Shown: in pieces, positions 44,343 to 51,773 of the stretch | How the letters are laid out: each line of letters begins with the position of its first letter | Numbering within the stretch: position 1 is the first letter of the stretch | Assembly (NCBI RefSeq): GCF_007828865.1 | Contig: NZ_VIVK01000001.1 | Coordinates: 4,278,001 to 4,342,000 of the forward strand | Direction of reading: 5' to 3' | Length of the DNA stretch: 64,000 nt | Origin: Kribbella amoyensis | GTDB taxonomy: Bacteria > Actinomycetota > Actinomycetes > Propionibacteriales > Kribbellaceae | Notes under the pieces: model-generated | What the model saw: only the letters and a program-made list of their open reading frames with translations | What the model was told of the DNA's origin: nothing | The model's database searches: none | Made by a program: the position numbers and the translations under genes

Positions 44343-44508
44343 CCGCACCAACCCCGTCGCCCCGCCGGGTTCCGCCTGACTGCTGGCCTGCCGGGGCCGG
44401 GTCGCCCTGTCCTCGCCGCAGTTGTGGGGACCTCGGACAAGGTAGAGCGTGTCCCAACCCCCGAGTACTTGTTTCAGACCCGATCGGCCTCGCGAGGTGT
44501 AGGCCGCC

Positions 44509-44600
44509 CGGTCGGGGGTGTGGTCGGCTTGTCGGGGGTGCGGTCAGGTTGTCGGGGGTTGGGGCGGGGTTGTCGGGGGTTGGGGCGGGTTGTCGGGGTA
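44509..44600 (+). repeat. G-rich imperfect tandem repeats in a 332-bp gene-free gap
   Basis: The stretch 44343-44674 has no credible gene. Within it, units of the type GTTGTCGGGGGTTGGGGCGG recur two to three times, with shorter TGTCGGGGGT copies before them. Runs of 4-5 G could form G-quadruplexes on the plus strand downstream of the monooxygenase stop. The rest of the gap shows no recognisable feature. Confidence 0.6.
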
Positions 44601-44674
44601 TTGCGTGACCGCGGTCCCGGGATGGTGTTCGCGGTTGGGGAATTGCCGGGTTTCGTGGCTGCAGGCGTTGCCGC

Positions 44675-45898
44675 TCATGGCGTTCTGATCAGGTCGCTGT
44701 AGTTGGGGAGGGGGAGCGAGCCGAGGGCCTTGCCGACGCCGTTCTGGGCCCAGACCAGCTTCTGGACGGGCGTGGGCAGGCGGACCAGCATGGCTGTTGC
44801 CCATGGCACCAAGCGGACGGCCGTCGCGCTGCCGGGGATGACCGACTTCATCACCTTCGGCGCCGCGGCGCGACTCAGGTCGACGAACTCCCGCACCTTC
44901 CGCTCGTAGTTGCGCAGCCCCGAGGGCAGGTCGCTCCGGGCCGCCGCGAGCTCGCCCGCCAGTACGTACGCCGTGACCGCGGCCAGGCTGGTCCCACCGC
45001 CGATCGCCGGGCCCGGGCAGAACCCCGCGTCCCCGACCAGGCCGACCCGGCCGCGCTGCCAGCTGTCGAGCGTGATCTGCGAGATCGCGTCGAAGTAGAA
45101 GTCGTCGGCCGCCGCCAGGTGCTCGAGCAGTCGCGGCACCGTCCAGCCGTACTCGCCGAACGCGTCCGCGACGATCCGGCGCTGCTGCTCCCGGTCCCGG
45201 TAGTCGTAGGGCAGTTCGGTGGCCGTGCGGAACAGGAAGGCCGCGCGTGCCTGGCCGGTCTGGTGAACGCCGTAGGTGCTGACCATCCGGTCGACGCTGA
45301 CGTGGACGAGCATCCGGTCCTGGAGAGCGAACAGGTCCGGCATCGAGTAGACCGCGAGATAGCCGCCGAGGTGCCGGCGGACGGCCTCTTCCGGCCCGAA
45401 GACGAGCCGGCGGACCGTCGAATGCATACCGTCGGCGCCGATCACCAGGTCGAACCGGCGGGGTGCCGCGTGCTCGAACGTCACGTCCACGCCGTCGCCG
45501 TCGTCGTCCAGCGTGGCGATCGAGTCGCCGAAGACGTACTCCACGTCCGATCGCGTCGCCTCGTACAGGAGCTTGGTGAGCTCGCCGCGAAGGATCTCCA
45601 CGTGCCGGTCGGAGATCCCGGCGCTGAGCCGGTCGATGTCGACGGTGACCGGCCGTTTGCCGTGCCGCTCCACCGACATCGTGGTCGTCTGGGTCCGGGC
45701 CTCGTGGATCTGCGCCCACAGCTCCATCCGGCGCGCCACCTCGACGCCGGATCCGAACAGATCGACCGCGTGCCCACCGAGTCCGTGCCGCAGCGCGGGA
45801 GTGCGCTCGACCACCGTCGGCTCGAAGCCGTACCGCCGCAACCAGTAGGCGAGCACGGGCCCGGCCACGCTCGCTCCCGAGATCAGGATCCTCTGCAC
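44675..45898 (-). CDS. FAD-dependent aromatic-type monooxygenase
   Basis: 407-aa flavoprotein hydroxylase of the PHBH/TetX-like group. The FAD-binding N-terminus is ILISGASVAGPVLAYWLRRY (the GxGxxG motif is here GASVAG), the middle DG motif is VIGADGMHSTVRRLV, and the GD motif is RVGLVGDAGFCPGPAIGGGT. Such enzymes insert oxygen from O2 using NAD(P)H. It is divergent from a TetR gene with two matching operator-like sites between them, as usual for drug- or phenol-inducible monooxygenases. ATG 45898 is the start. Confidence 0.92.
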   Translation of the reverse strand: MQRILISGASVAGPVLAYWLRRYGFEPTVVERTPALRHGLGGHAVDLFGSGVEVARRMELWAQIHEARTQTTTMSVERHGKRPVTVDIDRLSAGISDRHVEILRGELTKLLYEATRSDVEYVFGDSIATLDDDGDGVDVTFEHAAPRRFDLVIGADGMHSTVRRLVFGPEEAVRRHLGGYLAVYSMPDLFALQDRMLVHVSVDRMVSTYGVHQTGQARAAFLFRTATELPYDYRDREQQRRIVADAFGEYGWTVPRLLEHLAAADDFYFDAISQITLDSWQRGRVGLVGDAGFCPGPAIGGGTSLAAVTAYVLAGELAAARSDLPSGLRNYERKVREFVDLSRAAAPKVMKSVIPGSATAVRLVPWATAMLVRLPTPVQKLVWAQNGVGKALGSLPLPNYSDLIRTP

Positions 45899-45919
45899 CG
45901 GCTGTCTCCTCCGATTTGT

Positions 45920-45937
45920 TTACTTAACGGAAGGTAA
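45920..45937 (+). promoter_or_regulatory. TetR operator-like site 1 (monooxygenase side)
   Basis: TTACTTAACGGAAGGTAA, an imperfect palindrome (TTACTT/AAGGTAA) located 22 bp from the monooxygenase start and repeated at 45966-45983 with two differences. Confidence 0.55.
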
Positions 45938-45965
45938 GCAAAAACGGCAGCGGCTTGTCAATGCC

Positions 45966-45983
45966 TTACTTAACGGTAGGTCA
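45966..45983 (+). promoter_or_regulatory. TetR operator-like site 2 (regulator side)
   Basis: TTACTTAACGGTAGGTCA, 16 of 18 bases identical to the site at 45920 and ending 15 bp before the TetR start codon. Confidence 0.55.
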
Positions 45984-45998
45984 GCTAAACTTCTGGTC

Positions 45999-46538
45999 AT
46001 GCCGAGAACGCGCAGCGGGGACACCAAAGCCCGGATCCAGCAGGCCGCTCTGGACCTGTTCGCCGCGAAGGGTCTGCGGCAGACCAGCCTGCGCGACATC
46101 GCGGACCGGCTGGGGATGACCAAACCGGCGCTGTACTACCACTTCGCGTCGCGCGACGAGCTGGTCAGCAGTCTGGCCAAACCCCTGATCGACGACTTCG
46201 ACGCGTACGTCGACGCCCGGGAGGCCGAGGTGGCGCCCGATCCGCGGGAGTTGCTCGGCTCGTTCTTCGACCTCACGTACCGGCATCGCGGCCTGTTGCT
46301 GCTCGCGCTCCGCGATCTGTCCGTGCTGCAGGAGATGCACCTGACCGACCACGTCACCGGCTGGCGCCGGCGAATCGTCGCGCTGCTGATCGGGGAGTCG
46401 CCGTCGCTGGCCGATCAGGTCCGCGGCATGGTGGCGATCGGCGGGCTCTCCGATTGTGCCGTGGTCTTCGAGGGCGTCGACGTCGACGAGTTGCGGACCG
46501 CCGCGGTCGACGCGGCGTACGACACGTTGGGGCGGTAG
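45999..46538 (+). CDS. TetR-family transcriptional regulator
   Basis: 179-aa repressor with HTH TSLRDIADRLGMTKPALYYH and the following FASRDELVSSL; the C-terminal part is a helical ligand domain (HRGLLLLALRDLSVLQEM). ATG 45999. It is divergently arranged with the FAD monooxygenase; the duplicated site in the 100-bp intergenic region is its likely operator. The inducer is probably the monooxygenase substrate. Confidence 0.9.
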   Translation: MPRTRSGDTKARIQQAALDLFAAKGLRQTSLRDIADRLGMTKPALYYHFASRDELVSSLAKPLIDDFDAYVDAREAEVAPDPRELLGSFFDLTYRHRGLLLLALRDLSVLQEMHLTDHVTGWRRRIVALLIGESPSLADQVRGMVAIGGLSDCAVVFEGVDVDELRTAAVDAAYDTLGR

Positions 46539-46541
46539 CCG

Positions 46542-46850
46542 TCAGGCGCCGGCGATCCGGGAGACCGCGAAGAGCAGGATGACCAGGACCGCGAAGACCC
46601 GCAAGGCTCGCTGGCCGTTGCTGACCACGGGCCAGGAGAGGAAGCCGAGCCAGCTCAGCAGCAGGGCCAGCAGGATCAGGGCCGGGACGGCGGCCGGGAC
46701 CGGGGCGAAGACGCCGAGCAGGGCCAGGACCAGGGTGATACCGGGCAGCGTCAGCTTCGGCATGGAGTGCAGCTTGGCCACGTACGGGTAGCTGATCTTG
46801 GTGATCCGCTGCCGGAGCGGGCTGGCCGGCTGGCCGCTGGAGGAACTCAT
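46542..46850 (-). CDS. Small membrane protein of unknown function
   Basis: 102-aa protein with a polar N-terminus (SSSSGQPASPLRQRITKISY) and three hydrophobic stretches: LTLPGITLVLALLGVFAPV, AVPALILLALLLSWLGFLSW and VFAVLVILLFAVSRI. It resembles small uncharacterised actinobacterial proteins found near glyS. ATG 46850 gives the cleanest start (GGAGGAAC upstream by a few bases is not obvious). It is tail-to-tail with the TetR gene (3-bp gap) and divergent from the gene at 46924. Confidence 0.75.
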   Translation of the reverse strand: MSSSSGQPASPLRQRITKISYPYVAKLHSMPKLTLPGITLVLALLGVFAPVPAAVPALILLALLLSWLGFLSWPVVSNGQRALRVFAVLVILLFAVSRIAGA

Positions 46851-46923
46851 GAACCCATTGTTCCAGGTGGCCCGGCCAGGTCCCGGTGCGGACGGCGGCC
46901 GGTGAGGCCGTACGCTTGCGCGG

Positions 46924-47217
46924 GTGTTCGTGGTGATCAGGTTCCGGGTCGGCGAGGAAGCCCAGCCCGAGTTCGTGGCCCGGTTGCAGACCGCGGTCGA
47001 GGTGCTGTCGCGGCAGAAGGGGTTCGTCGCCGCGCGGACCGGCCGGAATGCGGACGACCCCGAGTTGCTCGCGCTCAGCATGGAGTGGGAGAACATCGGC
47101 AGCTACCGGCGCGCGCTCTCGCCGTACGAGGTGAAGCTGGCCGCGGTGCCGTTGCTGTCCGAGGCGATCGACGAGCCGACCGCGTACGACTCGCTCGATC
47201 CCGTGCCGCTTCCCTGA
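46924..47217 (+). CDS. Antibiotic biosynthesis monooxygenase (ABM)-domain protein
   Basis: 97-aa dimeric alpha/beta barrel protein: FVVIRFRVGEEAQPEFVARL, then KGFVAARTGRNADDPELLAL and MEWENIGSYRRALSPYEVK, the standard ABM fold. Such proteins act as small monooxygenases, haem-degrading enzymes or ligand binders, and the role cannot be told from sequence. GTG 46924. It lies just before glyS in the same direction (93-bp gap). Confidence 0.85.
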   Translation: MFVVIRFRVGEEAQPEFVARLQTAVEVLSRQKGFVAARTGRNADDPELLALSMEWENIGSYRRALSPYEVKLAAVPLLSEAIDEPTAYDSLDPVPLP

Positions 47218-47309
47218 CCGGTCTCGGGGATGCGACGAGGGCCCGATCGGCCCGCTAGCCTGGACCCTTCCGTACCACCCATCCGTGCCTGTTGTCTGGA
47301 GTCAGAAAA

Positions 47310-48695
47310 GTGCCCGTGGACACCGTCGATGCCGTCGTCAGCCTGAGCAAGCGCAGAGGCTTCGTCTATCCGTGCGGCGAGATCTACGGCGGGACCAAGT
47401 CGGCCTGGGACTACGGACCGCTCGGGGTGGAGCTGAAGAACAACGTCCGGACCCAGTGGTGGCGGGCGATGGTGACCAGCCGCGACGACGTGGTCGGGCT
47501 GGACTCGTCGGTGATCCTGCCGACCAAGGTATGGGAGGCGTCCGGGCACCTGTCCGAGTTCGTCGACCCGCTGACCGAGTGCCAGGCCTGCCACAAGCGG
47601 TTCCGCGACGACCACCTCCGCGAGGACTACGCCCGGCGGAAGAACAAGGACGCCGACGAGGTCAAGCTCGACGAGATCGCCTGCCCGAACTGCGGCAACA
47701 AGGCCACCTTCACCGAGCCGCGGATGTTCAACGGGCTGCTGAAGACCTACCTCGGCCCGGTCGAGTCCGAGGAAGGGCTGCACTACCTGCGGCCCGAGAC
47801 CGCGCAGGGCATCTTCGTCAACTTCGCCAACGTGATGGGCACCGCGCGCAAGAAGCCGCCGTTCGGGATCGCCCAGGTGGGCAAGAGCTTCCGCAACGAG
47901 ATCACCCCGGGCAACTTCATCTTCCGCACCCGTGAGTTCGAGCAGATGGAGATGGAGTTCTTCGTCGCGCCCGGGTCGGACGAGGACTGGCACGAGTACT
48001 GGCTGAAGGCGCGCTGGGACTGGTACCTCGGGCTCGGCCTGAACCCGGACAACATGCGCTTCTACGAGCACCCGCAGGACAAGCTCAGCCACTACTCCAA
48101 GCGCACCGTCGACATCGAGTACCGGTTCAACTTCGGCGGCAAGGAGTTCGACGAGCTCGAGGGCATCGCGAACCGGACCGACTTCGACCTGTCCACGCAC
48201 TCCAAGCACTCCGGCGCCGACCTGTCGTACTTCGACCAGGAGAAGGGCGAGCGCTGGACGCCGTACGTGATCGAGCCGGCCGCCGGGCTGACCCGCAACG
48301 TGCTCGCCTTCCTGCTCGACGCGTACACCGAGGACGAGGCGCCGAACGCGAAGGGCGGCGTGGACAAGCGGACCGTGCTGCGGTTCGACCCGCGCCTCGC
48401 CCCGGTCAAGGCGGCCGTGCTGCCGCTGTCGCGCAACGCCGAGCTCTCGCCGAAGGCCAAGGACCTGGCCGCCGAACTGCGCGGCTTCTGGAACGTCGAC
48501 TTCGACGACGCGGGCGCGATCGGCCGCCGGTACCGCCGGCAGGACGAGATCGGGACGCCGTACTGCATCACCGTGGACTTCGACACCCTGGACGACCAGG
48601 CCGTGACGATCCGGGAACGGGACTCGATGAAGCAGGAGCGGGTCGCGCTGACCGAGGTGTCCGGCTACCTGGCCCAGCGACTGGTGGGCTGCTGA
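47310..48695 (+). CDS. glyS: Glycine--tRNA ligase, dimeric type
   Basis: 461-aa class II synthetase charging tRNA-Gly. N-terminal [20 protein letters not shown] and [11 protein letters not shown]; zinc-knuckle Cys pairs CQACHKRF and CPNCGNKA; motif 2 [20 protein letters not shown]; motif 3 [17 protein letters not shown]; the C-terminal anticodon domain begins [18 protein letters not shown]. This is the homodimeric eukaryote/actinobacterial form, not the alpha/beta form. GTG 47310 is preferred (TGGAG upstream); a TTG at 47292 precedes it in frame. Close to znu/zur as in other actinobacteria. Confidence 0.96.
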   Translation: MPVDTVDAVVSLSKRRGFVYPCGEIYGGTKSAWDYGPLGVELKNNVRTQWWRAMVTSRDDVVGLDSSVILPTKVWEASGHLSEFVDPLTECQACHKRFRDDHLREDYARRKNKDADEVKLDEIACPNCGNKATFTEPRMFNGLLKTYLGPVESEEGLHYLRPETAQGIFVNFANVMGTARKKPPFGIAQVGKSFRNEITPGNFIFRTREFEQMEMEFFVAPGSDEDWHEYWLKARWDWYLGLGLNPDNMRFYEHPQDKLSHYSKRTVDIEYRFNFGGKEFDELEGIANRTDFDLSTHSKHSGADLSYFDQEKGERWTPYVIEPAAGLTRNVLAFLLDAYTEDEAPNAKGGVDKRTVLRFDPRLAPVKAAVLPLSRNAELSPKAKDLAAELRGFWNVDFDDAGAIGRRYRRQDEIGTPYCITVDFDTLDDQAVTIRERDSMKQERVALTEVSGYLAQRLVGC

Positions 48696-48697
48696 CG

Positions 48698-49351
48698 ATG
48701 AGGCGCTGGACGGTGCCGGCGATCGCCGCTGTCGCGTTGCTCGTACTCGCCGGGTGTTCCGACTCGCCGCCCGAGGCAGGGAGTACGCCCGCGCCGTCCA
48801 CGCCGGCGGGATCGACCAGCGCGCCGATCCCGACCGCCTCGACGCCGACGCTGACCCCGTTGCCGACGCCGACGAAGCCGTGGCCGACGCCGAAGGTCAC
48901 GGGCGCCCCGGACGACGACGCCCCGCTGGCCGAGCGGATCCGGTTCGCGATCGCCAAGCAGGCCCAGATCGCCGCGGGCAAGGCGGCCACCACCAAGGTG
49001 AGCTGCCCCGGGATCGACGACGCCGACAAGCCCGGCGAGCACAGCCTGACCTGCACGGTGACGTACGCCGGCAAGCCGTACTCGGGCACGCTCACCGTCG
49101 ACGCGAAGCAGTACAGCGCGTCCTACAGGTTCACCTCGGAGTCGGTCGCGATCGCCAAGGCGAAGGTGGTCGACGCCGTCCAGCGGGCCGCGTCCGGCGC
49201 CGCCAAGGTGACCTGCACGATGGACGACGTGGCCGTGGTGAAGCACACCGCGCAGGGCATCCAGTGCGACGTCACCACCGTCGACAACGCCGTCCAGCCG
49301 TACCGCGCCCAGGTCTCCGGCAACGGCCAGGTCCTGGTGTCGAAGGCCTGA
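48698..49351 (+). CDS. DUF4333-type lipoprotein (two repeats)
   Basis: 217-aa lipoprotein with signal TVPAIAAVALLVLAGC (lipobox), a Pro/Thr/Ser-rich linker (about 25-65) and two similar Cys-pair domains, each with a Cys-x-TV/V-type strand: KVSCPGIDDAD...LTCTVTYAG and KVTCTMDDVAV...IQCDVTTVD. Paired Cys in each unit are likely disulfides outside the cell. The domain resembles DUF4333 of actinobacterial lipoproteins; function unknown. It starts 3 bp after the glyS stop and is followed at once by the dihydrouridine synthase, so it is probably in the glyS operon. Confidence 0.8.
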   Translation: MRRWTVPAIAAVALLVLAGCSDSPPEAGSTPAPSTPAGSTSAPIPTASTPTLTPLPTPTKPWPTPKVTGAPDDDAPLAERIRFAIAKQAQIAAGKAATTKVSCPGIDDADKPGEHSLTCTVTYAGKPYSGTLTVDAKQYSASYRFTSESVAIAKAKVVDAVQRAASGAAKVTCTMDDVAVVKHTAQGIQCDVTTVDNAVQPYRAQVSGNGQVLVSKA

Positions 49352-49352
49352 C

Positions 49353-50474
49353 ATGCTCCAGCTCGGGAACCTCACGATCGACACCCCGGTGGTGCTCGCA
49401 CCGATGGCGGGCATCACCAACGCGGCGTACCGGCGGTTGTGCGCGGAGCAGGGCGCCGGTCTGTACGTGTGCGAGATGATCACCTCGCGCGGCATCGTCG
49501 AGGGCGACCAGAAGAGCCTCGACATGCTCACGTTCGACGAGCGGGAGACGGTCCGCTCGGTCCAGTTGTACGGCGTGGACCCGGTCTACATCGGCCGCGC
49601 GGTCGAGATCCTCTGTGACTCCTACGGCGTCGCCCACATCGACCTGAACTTCGGCTGCCCGGTCCCGAAGGTGACCCGCAAGGGCGGCGGCGCGGCCCTG
49701 CCCTGGAAGCGGAACCTGCTCGGCGCGATCCTGGACGCCGCGGTCAAGTCGGCCGGTCCGTACGGCATCCCGGTGACGATGAAGACCCGGATCGGCATCG
49801 ACGCCGACCACCAGACGTACCTGGACGCCGGCCGGATCGCCGCGGAGTCCGGGTGTGCCGCGATCGGCCTGCACGGACGGACCGCGGCCCAGGCGTACTC
49901 CGGCCAGGCCGACTGGACCAAGATCGCCGAACTGGTCGAGCACACCTCGATCCCGGTGCTCGGCAACGGTGACATCTGGGAGGCGGCCGACGCGCTCCGG
50001 ATGGTCGAGGAGACCGGGTGCGCCGGCGTGATCGTGGGACGGGGGTGCCTCGGCCGGCCGTGGTTGTTCCGGGACCTGGCGATCGCGTTCGCGGGTGGGG
50101 AGGCGCTCAATCTGCCGACGCTGGGCGAGGTGGCCGTGGTGATGCGCCGGCACGCGGAGCTGCTCGCCGAGTTGATGGGGGAGCAGCGCGGACTGCGGGA
50201 CTTCCGCAAGCACGTCCCGTGGTATCTGAAGGGCTTCCCGGCCGGCGGCGAACTGCGGGCCGCCCTCGGCATGGTGGACTCGCTGGCCCGGCTGGACGAG
50301 CTGCTCGCCGAGCTGGACCCGGTGGTCCCGTTCCCGGTGGCCGAGCTCGGAGCGCCGCGCGGCCGGCAGGGTTCGCCACGGGACCACATCGTGTTGCCGT
50401 ACGGCTGGCTGGACGACACCGACGGGCTGAACACGGACCTGGCCGACGCGGAGATCGGCGTCTCCGGCGGCTGA
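49353..50474 (+). CDS. dusB: tRNA-dihydrouridine synthase
   Basis: 373-aa FMN enzyme reducing uridines in tRNA to dihydrouridine. TIM barrel with VVLAPMAGITNAAYRRLC, the catalytic Cys in HIDLNFGCPVPKVTRKGGGA, substrate-phosphate region GLHGRTAAQAYSGQADW and FMN phosphate site GVIVGRGCLGRPWLFRDL. The C-terminal helical tRNA-binding part contains FRKHVPWYLKGF. The bacterial sub-family is Dus (DusB-like); the exact tRNA position is not assignable here. It starts one base after the lipoprotein stop. Confidence 0.93.
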   Translation: MLQLGNLTIDTPVVLAPMAGITNAAYRRLCAEQGAGLYVCEMITSRGIVEGDQKSLDMLTFDERETVRSVQLYGVDPVYIGRAVEILCDSYGVAHIDLNFGCPVPKVTRKGGGAALPWKRNLLGAILDAAVKSAGPYGIPVTMKTRIGIDADHQTYLDAGRIAAESGCAAIGLHGRTAAQAYSGQADWTKIAELVEHTSIPVLGNGDIWEAADALRMVEETGCAGVIVGRGCLGRPWLFRDLAIAFAGGEALNLPTLGEVAVVMRRHAELLAELMGEQRGLRDFRKHVPWYLKGFPAGGELRAALGMVDSLARLDELLAELDPVVPFPVAELGAPRGRQGSPRDHIVLPYGWLDDTDGLNTDLADAEIGVSGG

Positions 50475-50499
50475 CGCCCTCACCCCGTACAGTCCTGTC

Positions 50500-51471
50500 A
50501 TGGCGAGCAAGCCGGACGAGACACGTGACGGGGTCGGCCTGACCAACCTGGACCAGCCGTTGTTCGACGGGGCCGAGGCGACCAAGCGGGACCTGGTCGA
50601 CTACCTGGACGCCGTCCACGAGCGGATCCTGCCCGAGCTGCGGGAGCGGCCGTTGTCGGTGCTCCGGATCCGGCCGGGCCAGGAGCCGTTCATGCAGAAG
50701 AACGTGCCCAAGTACACGCCCGACTACGTCAAGACCGTGACGGTGTGGGCCGAGGCGTCCAAGCGCGAGGTGTCGTACGCGCTGTGCGACGACCGGAAGA
50801 CGCTGCTGTGGTTCGCGAACCAGCGCGCGGTCGAGTACCACCCGACGCTGATGCGCGCGGACCGCTGGGACCGGGTCACCCACCTCGTCCTGGACCTCGA
50901 TCCACCCGAGGGGGAGACGTTCGGCCTCGCGGTCCAGGCCGCGCACCTGGTCCGGCAGGCGCTGACCGACTGCGGGCTGGCCGGCGCGGTGAAGACGAGC
51001 GGCGCGAAAGGCGTCCACGTGATCGTGCCGATCGACGACCAGTTGCCGATCGAGGACGCCGCCGCGGCGACCCGCGCGATCGCGGCCCGCGCCGAGCGGA
51101 TCGACCCGGACCTGGCGACCACGGCGTACATCAAGCAGGACCGGGGCGGGCGCGTGTTCATCGACTCGACCCGGGCCGGTGGTGCGACCGTTGCCGCGGC
51201 CTACAGTCCACGGATCCGGCCAGGTGCGCCGGTGTCGTTCCCGGTCGGCTGGGACGACATCGACCAGGTCACGCCGCGCGACTTCACCATCCGCAACACC
51301 CCGAAGCTGCTCGGCGACCGCGATCCGTGGGCGGAGCAACTTCCCGCGCCCCAGACGGTACCGGCCGACGTCCTGGAAGAAGGCCGGGCGATCCCGGTCG
51401 CCCGGGTCCAAGCCATGCACGAAGGCAAACGCCGCAAACGAGCCCGCCGCGAAGCCGGCGAGGAGGTCTGA
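50500..51471 (+). CDS. Stand-alone LigD-type DNA polymerase/primase domain
   Basis: 323-aa archaeo-eukaryotic primase-fold polymerase (PolDom) of bacterial non-homologous end joining. Catalytic acids in LVLDLDPPEG, the 5'-phosphate/NTP segment KTSGAKGVHVIVP and the third Asp in GGRVFIDSTRAGGATV. The ligase and nuclease domains of LigD are absent, so it is one of the separate PolDom paralogues known in actinobacteria (for example PolD1/PolD2 types). It ends with a basic Lys/Arg-rich tail (GKRRKRARREAGEEV). A Ku gene is not in the window. It starts 26 bp after dusB. Confidence 0.9.
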   Translation: MASKPDETRDGVGLTNLDQPLFDGAEATKRDLVDYLDAVHERILPELRERPLSVLRIRPGQEPFMQKNVPKYTPDYVKTVTVWAEASKREVSYALCDDRKTLLWFANQRAVEYHPTLMRADRWDRVTHLVLDLDPPEGETFGLAVQAAHLVRQALTDCGLAGAVKTSGAKGVHVIVPIDDQLPIEDAAAATRAIAARAERIDPDLATTAYIKQDRGGRVFIDSTRAGGATVAAAYSPRIRPGAPVSFPVGWDDIDQVTPRDFTIRNTPKLLGDRDPWAEQLPAPQTVPADVLEEGRAIPVARVQAMHEGKRRKRARREAGEEV

Positions 51472-51476
51472 CCCCC

Positions 51477-51590
51477 TCCCCCCGCGCACCCCCCCCGCGC
51501 ACCCGCCCCCGCACCCACCCGCGCACCCACCCCCGCGCACCCACCCGCGCGCACCCACCCGCGCACCCACCCGCGCACCCACCCCCGCCG
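51477..51590 (+). repeat. C-rich low-complexity repeat after the polymerase gene
   Basis: About 110 bp of CCCACCCGCGCA-type units of irregular length. The complementary strand has many GGG runs and could form G-quadruplexes. There are no unique spacers, so it is not a CRISPR array. It is part of the gene-free interval 51472-51773. Confidence 0.75.
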
Positions 51591-51591
51591 C

Positions 51592-51686
51592 CGTCGTCTG
51601 CTGGGTTAACCCTTGCGGTGGTGGCTTGGCCCATCAGAATTCCATGGGCCAAGCCACCATCTGATGGGTTAACCCACCAGATGATG
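51592..51686 (+). repeat. Large inverted repeat with 43-nt arms between converging genes
   Basis: Arms 51592-51634 and 51644-51686 around a 9-nt loop (CAGAATTCC). The inner 16 bp pair perfectly (GGTGGCTTGGCCCAT with ATGGGCCAAGCCACC). After an interrupted stretch, both arms carry TGGGTTAACCC and end in CGTCTG/CAGATG-like sequence. The right half also contains its own near-perfect 24-bp palindrome centred on GTTAAC (51659-51682). It may be a bidirectional terminator or a REP-like element. Confidence 0.8.
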
Positions 51687-51765
51687 CGGGCAGGCGGGCG
51701 GCGGGCGGGCGGGCCGGGCAAGACGCAGGCGGGCGGGACGCAGGCGGGCGGGCCGGTGAGGGTGG
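51687..51765 (+). repeat. GGCGGGC low-complexity tract
   Basis: Repeated GCGGGCGGGC and GACGCAGGCGGGCGGG units just before the end of the HEAT-protein gene; G-rich on the plus strand. No gene is visible here. Confidence 0.6.
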
Positions 51766-51773
51766 TGCGGGGG

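Noticed and set aside
44424..44702. Small Gly/Arg/Val-rich plus-strand gene in the gap after the YibE/F gene
   Set aside because: It is made of the G-rich repeat units and overlaps the end of the monooxygenase gene; no ribosome binding site or family.
51477..51590. CRISPR-like array
   Set aside because: Units are short, of irregular length and directly abutting; no unique spacers and no cas genes.
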